DNA from: Rubellimicrobium mesophilum DSM 19309
Lineage (GTDB): Bacteria > Pseudomonadota > Alphaproteobacteria > Rhodobacterales > Rhodobacteraceae
Length of the DNA stretch: 50,170 nt
Assembly (NCBI RefSeq): GCF_000600335.2
Contig: NZ_KK088576.1
Location: 1 to 50,170 of the forward strand
Direction of reading: 5' to 3'
In this document: positions 8,895 to 17,734 of the stretch, piece by piece
How the letters are laid out: each line of letters begins with the position of its first letter
How positions within the stretch are numbered: the first letter of the stretch is position 1
Notes under the pieces: model-generated
What the model was told of the DNA's origin: nothing
What the model saw: only the letters and a program-made list of their open reading frames with translations
Database searches by the model: none
Position numbers and translations under genes: made by a program

Positions 8895-9058
8895 GTCACA
8901 ACCTCGGTTCGTCTCAGGGGCGCATGGCCCGATATGAAAGTTTCGCGAAAGCTCGCGGGTCCGGGGGCGGCAATACGGCCTCCCCGCCGGAATGTCGAGC
9001 CTCGACGGAAGGCCGCGAACATAGCGGATTTCGCGGGCGCCGCAAGGGTGGGGGTGAC

Positions 9059-9601
9059 CTACTCCTTGGGCTTGAGCGCGTCCCTCAGGGCGGCGAAGGG
9101 CTTGGCCTTCTCCTCGGTCAGCGGCTCGGCGCCCGGCTCGGTCACGACGATCTCGCCCAGCTCCTCGCCCTCGGCGCGGGGATAGGGGGGCAGGGCGAGC
9201 GCGAGCGCCTCCAGCATCACGCCCACGAGGTCCAGGCTCGCGGGGAGCTCCTCGACCGAGTCGTCCTCGGGCATCTCGGATTCGCCCGGCTCCGGCTCGA
9301 CGAAGTCGGCCAGGTAGCGGCGCTCCACCCTCTCGTCGATCCGGGTCGTGACGGGCTCGAGCGAGACCACGCTCTCCTGCACCACCGTCGCGCCGAGCTG
9401 GCCCTCCAGTCGCCAGTCCCTGCGCCCTTCGGGCCGCAGCCAGCCCTCGAAACGGAGCTTCCTCACGGCAGGGACGCCGAGATCGGCGGCGATGGCCTCC
9501 CGCTCCTCGGCCTCCGGGGCGAGGTCGAAGCGGGTCGCCTGCCTCTGGCCGGGGTCGGCGAGGCGGAGGATGTGACGGGGAAGTCGGGTCGCGTCGCTCA
9601 A
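9059..9601 (-). CDS. yceD: YceD family protein (DUF177)
   Basis: DUF177 proteins are encoded beside rpmF in most bacteria and are linked to 23S rRNA maturation in plants and bacteria. The 180-residue product shows the pattern [47 protein letters not shown], an acidic middle, and [23 protein letters not shown], which is the best conserved stretch. I start at the TTG at 9601 because AGGAGG lies five bases upstream. The longer frame to 9760 runs antisense through bamE. The 164-base gap to rpmF shows no clear terminator. Confidence 0.85.
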   Translation of the reverse strand: MSDATRLPRHILRLADPGQRQATRFDLAPEAEEREAIAADLGVPAVRKLRFEGWLRPEGRRDWRLEGQLGATVVQESVVSLEPVTTRIDERVERRYLADFVEPEPGESEMPEDDSVEELPASLDLVGVMLEALALALPPYPRAEGEELGEIVVTEPGAEPLTEEKAKPFAALRDALKPKE

Positions 9602-9685
9602 GGGGGCCTCCTTGTCCTTGAAGGGGCTCGCTCCATGCCCTAAGCCGCGATATGAAGCGGAAAAGGACAAGGCAAGGGGGCGGCG

Positions 9686-10131
9686 ATGCGGAAGGGTCTG
9701 GCCGGCGTGGTGGCCGTGTCGCTGCTGCTCGGCGCCTGCGCGCCGATCTACCGCAACCACGGCTACGTCCCGCCGGAGACGGCGCTGTCGTCGCTGCAGG
9801 TTGGCGTGGACACCCGCGACAGCGTGGTCGCCTCGCTCGGTCGGCCGACCACGACGGGCGTCCTGGGCGACCAGAGCTTCTATTACGTCCAGAGCCGCTT
9901 CCGTAACTTCGCCTTCCTCCCCCCGGAGGAGGTGAACCGCCAGGTCCTCGCGCTGTCGTTCCTGCCCGATGGCCGCCTCGGCAACGTCGAGAGGTTCGGG
10001 CTCGAACGCGGCCGCGTGGTCCAGCTCTCCCGCGCATCACGGGCGAGGTCTTCGCCGACCGCACCTTCATCAACCAGCTCTTCGGCAACGTGGGCCGGTT
10101 CGACGCGGGGAGCCTCCTCGGCGAGGAGTGA
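9686..10131 (+). pseudogene. bamE: BamE/SmpA-type outer-membrane lipoprotein, one-base frameshift
   Basis: BamE is a lipoprotein of the beta-barrel assembly (BAM) complex. [30 protein letters not shown] is a signal peptide with lipobox LGAC, then [56 protein letters not shown] gives the SmpA/OmlA core. Near 10031 the frame shifts: after RVVQLSR the expected continuation [31 protein letters not shown] lies one frame over and stops at 10131. Restoring one C near CTCTCCCGCGCATC repairs it. Since the sequence on both sides is intact, a consensus error is as likely as a real pseudogene. It is divergent from yceD. Confidence 0.82.
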
Positions 10132-10360
10132 CGCGAGCCTCGTCCGCAACGAGCAGGCGAAGCACTCCGCGAACTACCTCAGCGGGGTGGCCGTCGCGGT
10201 GGGCTGCCTCGGCTCCCTGATTCCCGCCCTGTCCAGCGACGGAGGGCCCAGGGTTCTCTCGGTCGTCGTCAGCGGGATTCGTTTCGGGCTCTCCCTTGCG
10301 CCGCATCCGATCGCGAGACGCGACCTTCGGAGGCTCGTGCCACGACCGCTCTTCAGGTGA
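10128..10360 (+). CDS. Small two-helix membrane protein, start region unclear
   Basis: The frame from about 10142 to the TGA at 10358-10360 reads [20 protein letters not shown], then [10 protein letters not shown] and, after a short loop, [23 protein letters not shown]. This gives two likely membrane helices and a basic C terminus. NEQAK-x-x-A-x-YL at the N terminus resembles small conserved Rhodobacterales proteins of unknown function. There is no start codon in that frame. A GTG at 10128 overlaps the bamE stop as GTGA and would lead in if one base were missing around 10137-10142. I infer translational coupling to bamE plus a second nearby one-base error. No function is assigned. Confidence 0.45.
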
Positions 10361-10461
10361 TCGCGCTTCTGATGACCCCGGTGGGAGGGCTCCTCGTCGG
10401 GCTGGCGGCCTATTGGGTGGCTACCCGTCCCGACCAGGAGCGGAGTCGCCCGGCCGAGTGA
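10357..10461 (+). CDS. Very small single-helix membrane protein (34 residues)
   Basis: The GTG at 10357 overlaps the preceding stop as GTGA. The product [20 protein letters not shown] then VATRPDQERSRPAE has one hydrophobic helix with a GGLLVGL glycine pattern and a charged C-terminal tail. The coupled overlap with the preceding two-helix frame and the clean helix/tail division are the only support. It is not a family I can name. The stop lies in the loop of a GC-rich hairpin before the convergent msrB. Confidence 0.4.
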   Translation: MIALLMTPVGGLLVGLAAYWVATRPDQERSRPAE

Positions 10462-10473
10462 CCCCGGCCGGGC
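10448..10473. terminator. GC-rich hairpin between convergent genes
   Basis: GCCCGGCCG at 10448-10456 pairs perfectly with CGGCCGGGC at 10465-10473 across an eight-base loop. It lies between the end of the small membrane protein ORF (plus) and the end of msrB (minus). No T-run follows on either strand, so it is a hairpin that could end transcription inefficiently or only protect 3' ends. Confidence 0.35.
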
Positions 10474-10479
10474 AGGCGT

Positions 10480-10899
10480 TCAGGCCCCGCGCGCCGCCTC
10501 GTCCTCCTGATCGAACGACAGCGCCGCCCCGTTGATGCAGTAGCGCAGGCCCGTGGGCTTCGGTCCGTCCGGGAAGACGTGGCCCAGATGCGCCTCGCAG
10601 CGCGCGCAATGGACCTCGGTGCGCGTCATCCCGTGCGAGCGGTCCACGTCCTCTTCCACGGCCTCGCCACCCACCCCGTCGATGGGCGACCAGAAGGACG
10701 GCCAACCCGAGCCGCTCTCGTACTTCGTCGCCGCGTCGAAGAGGGGCTGCCCGCAGGCCACGCAGTGGAAGGTGCCCGGGCCCTTGGCGAAATGGTGCTC
10801 GGTGAAGGGCCTTTCGGTCCCGTGCTGGCGCGTGACGCGGTAGGCCTCGGGCGTGAGCTCCTGGCGCCACTCCTCGTCGGACTTGACGATCTTCTCCAT
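10480..10899 (-). CDS. msrB: Peptide-methionine (R)-S-oxide reductase MsrB
   Basis: MsrB reduces the R epimer of methionine sulfoxide in oxidised proteins. The 139-residue protein has two zinc-binding CxxC pairs (Cys46/Cys49 in HCVAC, Cys98/Cys101 in HCARC), the substrate motif SGSGWPSFW at 62-70, [10 protein letters not shown], and the catalytic Cys121 in RYCIN. It has no signal peptide, so it is cytoplasmic. The start ATG at 10899 follows GAGGGAACGAG. It is monocistronic and divergent from the ABC-F gene. Confidence 0.96.
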   Translation of the reverse strand: MEKIVKSDEEWRQELTPEAYRVTRQHGTERPFTEHHFAKGPGTFHCVACGQPLFDAATKYESGSGWPSFWSPIDGVGGEAVEEDVDRSHGMTRTEVHCARCEAHLGHVFPDGPKPTGLRYCINGAALSFDQEDEAARGA

Positions 10900-11019
10900 C
10901 TCGTTCCCTCCATTCCGTTCGCCTCCGATGTAGGCGCGGCCTCCCGATGGGCCAAGCCCGCCGCGCTACGACCCCGCGCCTCGGTTGACGCCGCCCGGCC
11001 CGGCCCATAGGTCGCGGCC

Positions 11020-12852
11020 ATGGCGCGCGCACCCCTCCTCCAACTGTCCGACATCTCCCTCACCTTCGGCGGCGATCCCGTCTTCGATGGCCTGTCCCTC
11101 GCCGTGCAGGACGGCGACCGCATCGCCCTCGTGGGCCGCAACGGCTCGGGCAAGTCCACCCTGATGAAGGTCATGGCCGGCCTCGTGGAGCCCGACCGGG
11201 GGCTGCGCGCGACCGCGCCGGGCATCCGCGTGGGCTACATGGAGCAGGATCCGGACCTCACCGGCTTCGCCACGCTCGGCGACTACGCCAGCGCGGGCCT
11301 GCCCCCGGGCGAGGACTACCGCGTCGCCATCGCCGCCGAGGGGCTGGGCCTCGACCCGTCCCGCGACACGGCGACCGCCTCCGGGGGGGAGCGCCGCCGC
11401 GCCGCCCTGGCGCGCCTCATGGCCGAAGCGCCGGACCTCATGCTCCTCGACGAGCCCACGAACCATCTCGACATCGCGGCCATCGAGTGGCTGGAATCGC
11501 AACTCTCCGAGACGAAGTCGGCCTATGTCCTGATCTCGCACGACCGCGCGGTCCTGCGGAACCTCACGCGCGCGACGCTCTGGATCGACCGGAGCGACGT
11601 GCGCCGGCAGGACAGGGGCTTCCAGGACTTCGAGTCCTGGCGCGACCGCGTCTGGGAGGAGGAGGATACCGCCCGCCACAAGCTCGACCAGAAGATCAAG
11701 ATCGAGGCCAAGTGGGCGGTCGAGGGAATCAGCGCCCGCCGCAAGCGCAACATGGGCCGCGTCCGCGCGCTGGAGACCCTGAGGACCGAGCGTCGGGAGC
11801 AGATCCGTCGCCAGGGCACGGCCGCTCTTGCCATGGAATCGGGGCCGACCTCCGGCAAGCGCGTGATCCTGGCCAAGGGGCTGACCAAGGGCTTCGACGG
11901 CCGCAACATCGTCAGGAACCTCGACCTTACCGTGATGCGTGGCGACCGCCTCGCCATCGTCGGCCCCAACGGGGCGGGCAAGACGACGCTGGTGAGGCTC
12001 CTTCTCGGGCAACTTGCGCCCGACGCCGGCACCGTGACCCACGGCACGAACCTCGAGGTGGCCGTCCTCGACCAGACCCGCGCGAGCCTCGATCCCGAGA
12101 TGACGCTCTGGGACGCGCTCGCCGCCGATCCCGCGCTCAAGGCCGGGCGCTCGGATCAGGTGATGGTGCGGGGAACCCCGAAGCACGTCGTGGCCTACCT
12201 CAAGGACTTCCTCTTCCAGGAGGCGCAGGCCCGCGCGCCCATCAAGTCGCTCTCGGGCGGCGAGAAGGCGCGGCTGCTGCTCGCCCGGATCATGGCCAAG
12301 CCCTCGAACCTCCTCGTCCTTGACGAGCCCACCAACGACCTCGACATCGAGACGCTGGACCTCCTTCAGGACGTGCTGGGCGACTACGACGGCACGGTGA
12401 TCCTCGTCAGCCACGACCGCGACTTCCTCGACCGCGTGGCGACGCTGACCATCGCCATGGAGGGCGACGGCCGCGCTATTCCCTATGCCGGCGGCTGGAC
12501 CGACATGATGGCGCAGCGCGGGGGCGAGCCCTTGGGCGTCCGTGCGGCGGCCCCTGCGCCCGCGACCCCCAAGGCGCCCGAGAAGCTCGCTCCAGCCGCC
12601 GCGCCGGCTCCACGCCGGAACGGCCTCAGCTTCACCGAGAAGCACCGACTCGAGGCCCTTCCCACCGAGATCGAGCGGCTCACCGAGGAGATCGACCGCC
12701 TGGGCAATCTCCTGGCGGACCCGGACCTGTTCACCCGCGAGCCGGTGAAATTCCGCAAGGCCTCCGAGATGCTGGCCCAGCGCCAGAGGGCCCTCGAGTC
12801 GGCCGAGGAGGAGTGGCTGACGCTGGCGGAGAAGGCCGAGGCGGGGGCCTGA
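11020..12852 (+). CDS. uup: ABC-F family ATP-binding protein, Uup-like
   Basis: ABC-F proteins are soluble tandem ATPases acting on ribosomes or on DNA/RNA structures. They lack membrane segments, as here. The 610-residue protein has Walker A GRNGSGKST (39-47) and GPNGAGKTT (about 315-323), signature motifs SGGERRRAAL and LSGGEKARLLL (about 411), and Walker B LMLLDEPTNHLD and LLVLDEPTNDLD (about 431). A linker (KRNMGRVRALETLRTERREQ) joins the domains, and a C-terminal coiled coil (ALPTEIERLTEEIDRLGNLLADP) points to the Uup subgroup. It is convergent with the next gene, with one base between stops. Confidence 0.9.
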   Translation: MARAPLLQLSDISLTFGGDPVFDGLSLAVQDGDRIALVGRNGSGKSTLMKVMAGLVEPDRGLRATAPGIRVGYMEQDPDLTGFATLGDYASAGLPPGEDYRVAIAAEGLGLDPSRDTATASGGERRRAALARLMAEAPDLMLLDEPTNHLDIAAIEWLESQLSETKSAYVLISHDRAVLRNLTRATLWIDRSDVRRQDRGFQDFESWRDRVWEEEDTARHKLDQKIKIEAKWAVEGISARRKRNMGRVRALETLRTERREQIRRQGTAALAMESGPTSGKRVILAKGLTKGFDGRNIVRNLDLTVMRGDRLAIVGPNGAGKTTLVRLLLGQLAPDAGTVTHGTNLEVAVLDQTRASLDPEMTLWDALAADPALKAGRSDQVMVRGTPKHVVAYLKDFLFQEAQARAPIKSLSGGEKARLLLARIMAKPSNLLVLDEPTNDLDIETLDLLQDVLGDYDGTVILVSHDRDFLDRVATLTIAMEGDGRAIPYAGGWTDMMAQRGGEPLGVRAAAPAPATPKAPEKLAPAAAPAPRRNGLSFTEKHRLEALPTEIERLTEEIDRLGNLLADPDLFTREPVKFRKASEMLAQRQRALESAEEEWLTLAEKAEAGA

Positions 12853-12853
12853 C

Positions 12854-13309
12854 TCAGCCGCAGCGCCGCAGCAGGAAGGACTGGTCCGCACCTTCCTCGG
12901 ACCCGAGCCGGACCTCGTCGGTCCAGTCTTGGAAGACCATCCCGTCCGGCCCGGCGGTCGTCAGCGCCAGGTCGGCCCCCTGCGCCTTCAGCTCGAACCC
13001 ACCCGAGCCGCGGCCCAGGTCGCAGGTGAGGCCGTCCGCGTTGGGATGGCAGCGCGCCACCCCCTCCAGCGGGCTGGCGCCGTCGAGCAGCGTGACCGCC
13101 ACCTCCATCGTCACCTCGCCCAGGTGCTCGGTCACGCCGACGGGCTTCCGGCCCACCGCGATCCGGCGGATCTTCTGCTCGGGATTCGCCGCGAGGTCGC
13201 TCGCCTCGAACGTCTGCTGGTAGCAGAAGTTCATGCGGAAATGCGTGTCGGCGAGGTCATCGGCCACGCCCACGCTGGGGAGCAGGGCGAGGAGAAGGGC
13301 GGCTCTCAT
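12854..13309 (-). CDS. Secreted protein of unknown function
   Basis: The 151-residue protein starts MRAALLLALLPSVGVADDLADTHF, a short signal peptide with a probable VAD cleavage site. The mature part has cysteines at FCYQQTF, ARCHPNADGLTCDLG and the C-terminal RRCG, suggesting disulfide bonds in the periplasm. I recognise no family; similar short secreted proteins occur in Rhodobacterales. It lies 58 bases downstream of the iron-binding protein gene on the same strand and could share its transcript. Confidence 0.7.
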   Translation of the reverse strand: MRAALLLALLPSVGVADDLADTHFRMNFCYQQTFEASDLAANPEQKIRRIAVGRKPVGVTEHLGEVTMEVAVTLLDGASPLEGVARCHPNADGLTCDLGRGSGGFELKAQGADLALTTAGPDGMVFQDWTDEVRLGSEEGADQSFLLRRCG

Positions 13310-13367
13310 GCGAAAAGGCTCCAGGGCGGTGGCGCGCCCCGGAGCCTGCCTTTGCGCGGCGACGGGA

Positions 13368-14372
13368 TCAACCGTCGAAGTTCACCTCTTCCATGATCCG
13401 CAGTGCATCGGCCCGATGCTCCGCGATCTCGTCGAGGGGCAGCGTGTCGGCGTCGAGCGTCCCCCAGGACGCCACCAGTTCCGGGATCTCGGCGCCGGGC
13501 AGCACCGGGTATTCGTGGTTCTCCTCGGCATAGACCGTCTGCGCCTCGGGCGAGACGAGGAACTCCATGAGCTGCAGCGCCTCCTCCCTGTCTGGCGCCG
13601 CCTTGGTCATGGCGATGCCCGAGACGTTGATGTGCGTGCCGCCGTCCTCGAACTTGGGGAACTCGATGCGGACCGAGTTGGCCCATTCGGCCTGCTCCGG
13701 GTCCTCGAGCATCTGGCCCATGTAGTAGGTGTTGCCGAGCGAGATGTCGCACTCGCCGGCCCAGATGGCCCGGACCTGCGCCGTGTCGTTGCCCTGCGGC
13801 TTGCGGGCGAGGTTGGCCCTCAGCCCCTCGGCCCACTGCCGCGCAGAATCCTCTCCATGGTGCGCGATCACGGCCGACAGCAGGGCGAGGTTGTAGTTGT
13901 GCGTCCCCGGCCGGGTGCAGATGCGGCCCTGCCACTTCGGATCCGCGAGGTCCTCGTAGGTCGTGACCTCGCCCGGCGCCACGCGGTCCTTGCTCGCATA
14001 GACGATGCGGGCCCGCTCGGTTAGGGCGAACCAGAGGTTCTCGGGGTCGCGGAGGTTCTCGGGGATCGCGGCCTTCAGGACCTCGCTGTCCACGGGCTGG
14101 ATCACGCCCGCGTCCACGATCTGCTCCAGGTTCCCGATGTCCACCGTCATGACCAGGTCGGCGGGCGAGCGCGCGCCCTCGGCAACCAGGCGCTCGACGA
14201 TGCCCTCCTCGATGAAGGCGAGGTTCACCTGGATGCCCGTCTTGGCCGTGAAGGCGTCGACCACCGGCTGGATCAGCTCGGGCTGGCGCGTCGTGTAGAC
14301 GTTCACGTCGGCCAGGGCCGGCAGGGCGCAGGCGCTCGCCGCCGAGGCGAGAAGAAGGGTCCGAAGGGTCAT
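13368..14372 (-). CDS. fbpA: Fe(3+) ABC transporter periplasmic binding protein
   Basis: The 334-residue protein has a signal peptide (MTLRTLLLASAASACALPALA) and an FbpA/IdiA-type transferrin-like fold: VNVYTTRQPELIQPVVDAFTAKTGIQVNL, DLVMTVDIGNLEQ, and the iron-liganding tyrosine pair in LGNTYYMGQ. It would deliver ferric iron to an inner-membrane permease, but no permease or ATPase gene lies next to it, so its partners are elsewhere. A good sigma-70-like promoter lies 34-62 bases upstream. The symbol follows the family; idiA or afuA would fit equally well. Confidence 0.9.
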   Translation of the reverse strand: MTLRTLLLASAASACALPALADVNVYTTRQPELIQPVVDAFTAKTGIQVNLAFIEEGIVERLVAEGARSPADLVMTVDIGNLEQIVDAGVIQPVDSEVLKAAIPENLRDPENLWFALTERARIVYASKDRVAPGEVTTYEDLADPKWQGRICTRPGTHNYNLALLSAVIAHHGEDSARQWAEGLRANLARKPQGNDTAQVRAIWAGECDISLGNTYYMGQMLEDPEQAEWANSVRIEFPKFEDGGTHINVSGIAMTKAAPDREEALQLMEFLVSPEAQTVYAEENHEYPVLPGAEIPELVASWGTLDADTLPLDEIAEHRADALRIMEEVNFDG

Positions 14373-14405
14373 GAGGGCCTCGTCACGTTGGAGGTGTCGA
14401 GGTCT

Positions 14406-14434
14406 CTTAAAACCGACTGTTTTTCTCGGGTCAA
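14406..14434 (-). promoter_or_regulatory. Predicted sigma-70-type promoter of the iron-binding protein gene
   Basis: Read on the minus strand, TTGACC (14434-14429), a 17-base spacer and TTTAAG (14411-14406) sit in an AT-rich patch just upstream of the gene. The spacer contains GAGAAAAACAG. I see no clear Fur, Irr or RirA site. Confidence 0.5.
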
Positions 14435-14596
14435 TAGTTTCCGAGTGATTTCCTCAGGAATGCTGTCCCAAGTTGGACCACATCGCAACTGTGCCTGCAC
14501 GTCATATCCTGCGGTGGAGGCAAGCCGCGCAATCGAGGACCCGTCCTGCGGCTCGTCCCTTTTCCGGCACGCCATCTCGCCGGCCTCGCAGCCCCG

Positions 14597-15556
14597 CTAG
14601 TTCCGCAGCACCATGCAGACCGCCCCCTCCGCGCGGATGCGCCCGCAGAGGTCCTCGGCTTCGGCCCGGGTGTCCCGCCCGATCTGGGCGATGTGCCGCC
14701 GCTGGGCCAGTCCTGGGACGCGCCCGCGCGAGTAGTCGATCCGCTCGCCTGCCACGAGGTCGCCGAGCCGGTCGCTCATCTGCCGCGCCTGTCGCTCGGC
14801 GGCGTCGCGGCTTCCCTGGGCCGCCAGGATCACCCCCCAGGGCAGGAGGGGTGGCGCCTCGGGCTCGAGGCTCGGCATGAGGCGGCTCCGCGCCTTGGCG
14901 AGGCAGGCGTCCTGGAACGGCTTCCCATGCTCGAGAGCATAGTCGGGCGAGGGGAGGGGGCCGTCCCGCCAAATGTCGGCCGGCTCTCCGGTGATGGCGA
15001 CGACATAGGCCCGCGTCTCTCCGGGCAGGCCGCTCAGACCGGCGAGATAGCGGGCCACCCGTTCCTCGCCCGCGTTGTAGGCCGCCGCCGCGAGGCCCAG
15101 GTTCCCGAACTGCCGTTCGAGGTCCTTGAGGTAGTCGGCCGAGGCCAGGATCGCCTCGGCGGGATTGAACGGGTCGGCGAGCCCCCGCCGCGCGGCCGTC
15201 GCGGGGATGAACTGGGCGATGCCCTGCGCGCCGGCCGGGCTCACCGCGCCCGCGTCGAACAGGCTCTCGCGCCACAGGAGGCGGGCGAAGAAGCCGGGGT
15301 CGAGCTCCTCGGAGCGCGCCGCGTCCTCGATCGCCCGGCAGACGTCGGCGTCGTAGCTGATCTGGGCGATGCAGACCGCCCCGTCGCGGGCACAGCGCTG
15401 CCCTGTGGGCCGGGCCATGGGGCGGAGGGCGGCCTGCTGGGCCACCGGCTCCACCTCCTCGACCTCGTCCAAGGTCACCCCCTGGCCGGCTTCGCCGAGG
15501 CCAGGGACCGCAATCAGGCAGAGCAGGGCCGCAAGGCAGAGCGCGCGAGGAACCAT
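14597..15556 (-). CDS. Lytic transglycosylase with C-terminal SPOR-like region
   Basis: Lytic transglycosylases cleave the glycan backbone of peptidoglycan. Starting at the ATG at 15556, the protein has a signal peptide (MVPRALCLAALLCLIAVPGLGEA). An SLT/lysozyme-like domain follows, with the probable catalytic Glu in LLWRESLFDAGAVSPAGAQGIAQF, then NLGLAAAAYNAGEERVARYL. The last 80 residues (GVILAAQGSRDAAERQARQM ... EDLCGRIRAEGAVCMVL) look like a SPOR module that would target it to the septum. A longer frame begins at 15709, but the signal peptide decides the start. The gene lies 154 bases after mazG on the same strand. Confidence 0.85.
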   Translation of the reverse strand: MVPRALCLAALLCLIAVPGLGEAGQGVTLDEVEEVEPVAQQAALRPMARPTGQRCARDGAVCIAQISYDADVCRAIEDAARSEELDPGFFARLLWRESLFDAGAVSPAGAQGIAQFIPATAARRGLADPFNPAEAILASADYLKDLERQFGNLGLAAAAYNAGEERVARYLAGLSGLPGETRAYVVAITGEPADIWRDGPLPSPDYALEHGKPFQDACLAKARSRLMPSLEPEAPPLLPWGVILAAQGSRDAAERQARQMSDRLGDLVAGERIDYSRGRVPGLAQRRHIAQIGRDTRAEAEDLCGRIRAEGAVCMVLRN

Positions 15557-15710
15557 CACCGGGCTGAATCTAGAAGCGGAGACCGCTTCCGCCAAGCGCA
15601 TCGCTCCCTGTCCCGGGCCTGTGGTCTGGATGACCCGGGGAAAGGCCGGCGATCTCCCACCAGATGGCATCGGAGGTGGAGCGGACTTCGGCGCGCCGCG
15701 ACGATCCATC

Positions 15711-16490
15711 CTAGGCCTTGTCCGCCGCCCGGACCTCGTTCCAGATCGCGTCCATCTCGTCCAGCGTGCTCTGCGCCGGGGTCCGGCCGCGCTCCTTCAA
15801 GCGGTCCTCCACGATGGCGAAGCGCCGCTCGAACTTGGCGTTGGCCCGCCGCAGCGCCGCCTCCGGGTCCACGCCGAGCCATCGGGCCAGGTTCGCGCAG
15901 ACGAAGAGGAGGTCGCCCATCTCCTCCTCCACCCGGTCCGCGCCTTCGTCCCGAGCCTCCCAGACCTCGCGAGCCTCCTCGGCGATCTTGTCGAGCACCG
16001 GCCGCGCGTCCGGCCAGTCGAACCCCACCCGAGCGGCCCGCGCCTGCAGCTTCTCGGCCCGCTTCAGCGCCGGCAGCGCAAGCGCCACGCCGTCGAGGGT
16101 CCGCCCGCCCCGCTCGCGGGCCTTCTGAGCTTCCCAGGCGCGGGTCTGCTCCTCGGCCGAACGCACCTCCTCGCTGCCGAAGACGTGCGGATGCCGCGCC
16201 ACCATCTTGTCCGAGACCGCCTTGGCCATGTCGCCGAAGTCGAAATACCCGGCTTCCTTGGCCATCTGCGCGTGGTAGACCGCCTGGAGCAGCAGGTCGC
16301 CCAACTCCCCCTTCAAGCCTGCCCAGTCCTCCTTCTGGATCGCGTCCGCGACCTCGTAGGCCTCCTCGATCGTGTAGGGGGCGATGGTCGCGAAGGTCTG
16401 CTCCACGTCCCAGGCGCAGCCCGTCTCGGGGTCGCGCAGCCGTGCCATGATGGCGAGGAGGCGGCTCAGCTCATCGGTTGGGGAGGGCAT
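15711..16490 (-). CDS. mazG: Nucleoside triphosphate pyrophosphohydrolase MazG
   Basis: MazG hydrolyses (d)NTPs to NMPs and pyrophosphate and limits abnormal nucleotides. The 259-residue protein has the tandem-domain layout: the first metal-binding set in IEEAYEVADAI (42-46) and GELGDLLLQ (61-69), and the second in EEAREVWEA and EEEMGDLLFVCANLARWLG. KMVARHPHVFG between them is highly characteristic. The gene follows gap by 79 bases on the same strand, with a hairpin terminator between. Confidence 0.95.
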   Translation of the reverse strand: MPSPTDELSRLLAIMARLRDPETGCAWDVEQTFATIAPYTIEEAYEVADAIQKEDWAGLKGELGDLLLQAVYHAQMAKEAGYFDFGDMAKAVSDKMVARHPHVFGSEEVRSAEEQTRAWEAQKARERGGRTLDGVALALPALKRAEKLQARAARVGFDWPDARPVLDKIAEEAREVWEARDEGADRVEEEMGDLLFVCANLARWLGVDPEAALRRANAKFERRFAIVEDRLKERGRTPAQSTLDEMDAIWNEVRAADKA

Positions 16491-16523
16491 GGCGGGTCTC
16501 CATCCAAGGGGCAGAAAGCAAGA

Positions 16524-16542
16524 CAGCCCCCGATGGGGGCTG
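16524..16542 (-). terminator. Hairpin terminator after gap
   Basis: CAGCCCCC (16524-16531) and GGGGGCTG (16535-16542) form a perfect eight-base stem with loop GAT. On the minus strand it comes just after the gap stop and is followed by the T-rich stretch TCTTGCTTTCT. It separates gap from mazG. Confidence 0.6.
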
Positions 16543-16569
16543 CCGCAGGGGCCACGCGGGGCCGAAGGC

Positions 16570-17592
16570 TCAGAGGAACTTGCCCATCGCGACGGCGGTG
16601 TCCGCCATGCGGTTCGAGAAGCCCCATTCGTTGTCGTACCAGGACATGACGCGGACGAAGTTGCCTTCCATGACCTTGGTCTGGTCCATGTGGAAGACCG
16701 AGGAATGCGGGTCGTGGTTGAAGTCCGACGACACCAGCTTATCCTCGGTGAAGCCGAGGATGCCGCGCAGCCGGCCCTGCGCCGCGCCCCGGATCGCCTC
16801 GTTGACTTCCTGAATGGTGGTCGTGCGCTTGGCGACGAACTTGAAGTCCACGACCGAGACGTTCGGCGTCGGCACGCGGATCGACACGCCGTCGAGCTTG
16901 CCGTTCAGCTCGGGCAGCACCTTGCCCACCGCCTTGGCGGCGCCGGTCGAGGTCGGGATCATGCTCAGGGCCGCCGCGCGGGCGCGGTAGAGGTCCTTGT
17001 GCATGGTGTCGAGCGTCGGCTGGTCGCCGGTGTAGCTGTGGATCGTGGTCATGAAGCCGTGGTCGATGCCGATGGCCTCGTTGAGGACGTAGGCGACCGG
17101 CGCGAGGCAGTTGGTCGTGCAGGAGGCGTTCGAGACGACGTGGTCGTCGGCGGTCAGCGCCTCGTCGTTCACGCCGAAGACGATGGTCTTGACGGCGCGG
17201 TCCGTCTGCCATTCCTCGCCCGAGACGGGCGCGGACACGAGCACGCGCTTCGACCCGTTCTGCAGGTGCAGCGCCGCCTTCTGCGCGTCGGTGAAGATGC
17301 CCGTGCATTCGAGCGCGATGTCCACGTCGCCCCAGGGCAGCTTGGCCGGATCACGCTCGGCGCTCACCTTCATGGGCCCGCGGCCCACGTCGATGGAGTT
17401 CTCGCCGGTCGTCACCGTCGCCGGGAACTTGCCGTGGACCGAGTCGTAACGGAGCAGGTGGGCGTTGGTCTCCACGGGGCCGAGGTCGTTGATGGCGATG
17501 ACCTCGATGTCGGTGCGGCCCGACTCGATGATGGCGCGCAGGACGTTGCGCCCGATCCGGCCAAAGCCGTTGATGCCCACCTTGACCGCCAT
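16570..17592 (-). CDS. gap: Type I glyceraldehyde-3-phosphate dehydrogenase
   Basis: GAPDH oxidises glyceraldehyde 3-phosphate to 1,3-bisphosphoglycerate with NAD. The 340-residue protein has the Rossmann motif VGINGFGRIGR, Asp36 in AINDLG (typical of NAD preference), the catalytic Cys158 in SNASCTTNCLAP, His185 in TTIHSYTGDQ, and WYDNEWGFSNRM near the C terminus. GAGAAGGAGAACGG precedes the ATG at 17592. A DoxX-like gene on the opposite strand separates it from tkt, so the two carbon-metabolism genes are not one operon here. Confidence 0.97.
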   Translation of the reverse strand: MAVKVGINGFGRIGRNVLRAIIESGRTDIEVIAINDLGPVETNAHLLRYDSVHGKFPATVTTGENSIDVGRGPMKVSAERDPAKLPWGDVDIALECTGIFTDAQKAALHLQNGSKRVLVSAPVSGEEWQTDRAVKTIVFGVNDEALTADDHVVSNASCTTNCLAPVAYVLNEAIGIDHGFMTTIHSYTGDQPTLDTMHKDLYRARAAALSMIPTSTGAAKAVGKVLPELNGKLDGVSIRVPTPNVSVVDFKFVAKRTTTIQEVNEAIRGAAQGRLRGILGFTEDKLVSSDFNHDPHSSVFHMDQTKVMEGNFVRVMSWYDNEWGFSNRMADTAVAMGKFL

Positions 17593-17734
17593 GGTCCGTT
17601 CTCCTTCTCAGGGCGCGCGCCTCGCGCACCGGTCGCGCGGCAACATGGCGATTTCGGACGGAAGGTCAACCGAAGAGGGGCCGCGAGACCATGGCCCGCC
17701 TCGTTTCCGGCCTTAGGTTGCGGGATCGGGAGGG

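Noticed and set aside
8941..8950. Ten-base palindrome TTTCGCGAAA upstream of rpmF
   Set aside because: Too short and without matching outer arms or a clear promoter to call an operator.
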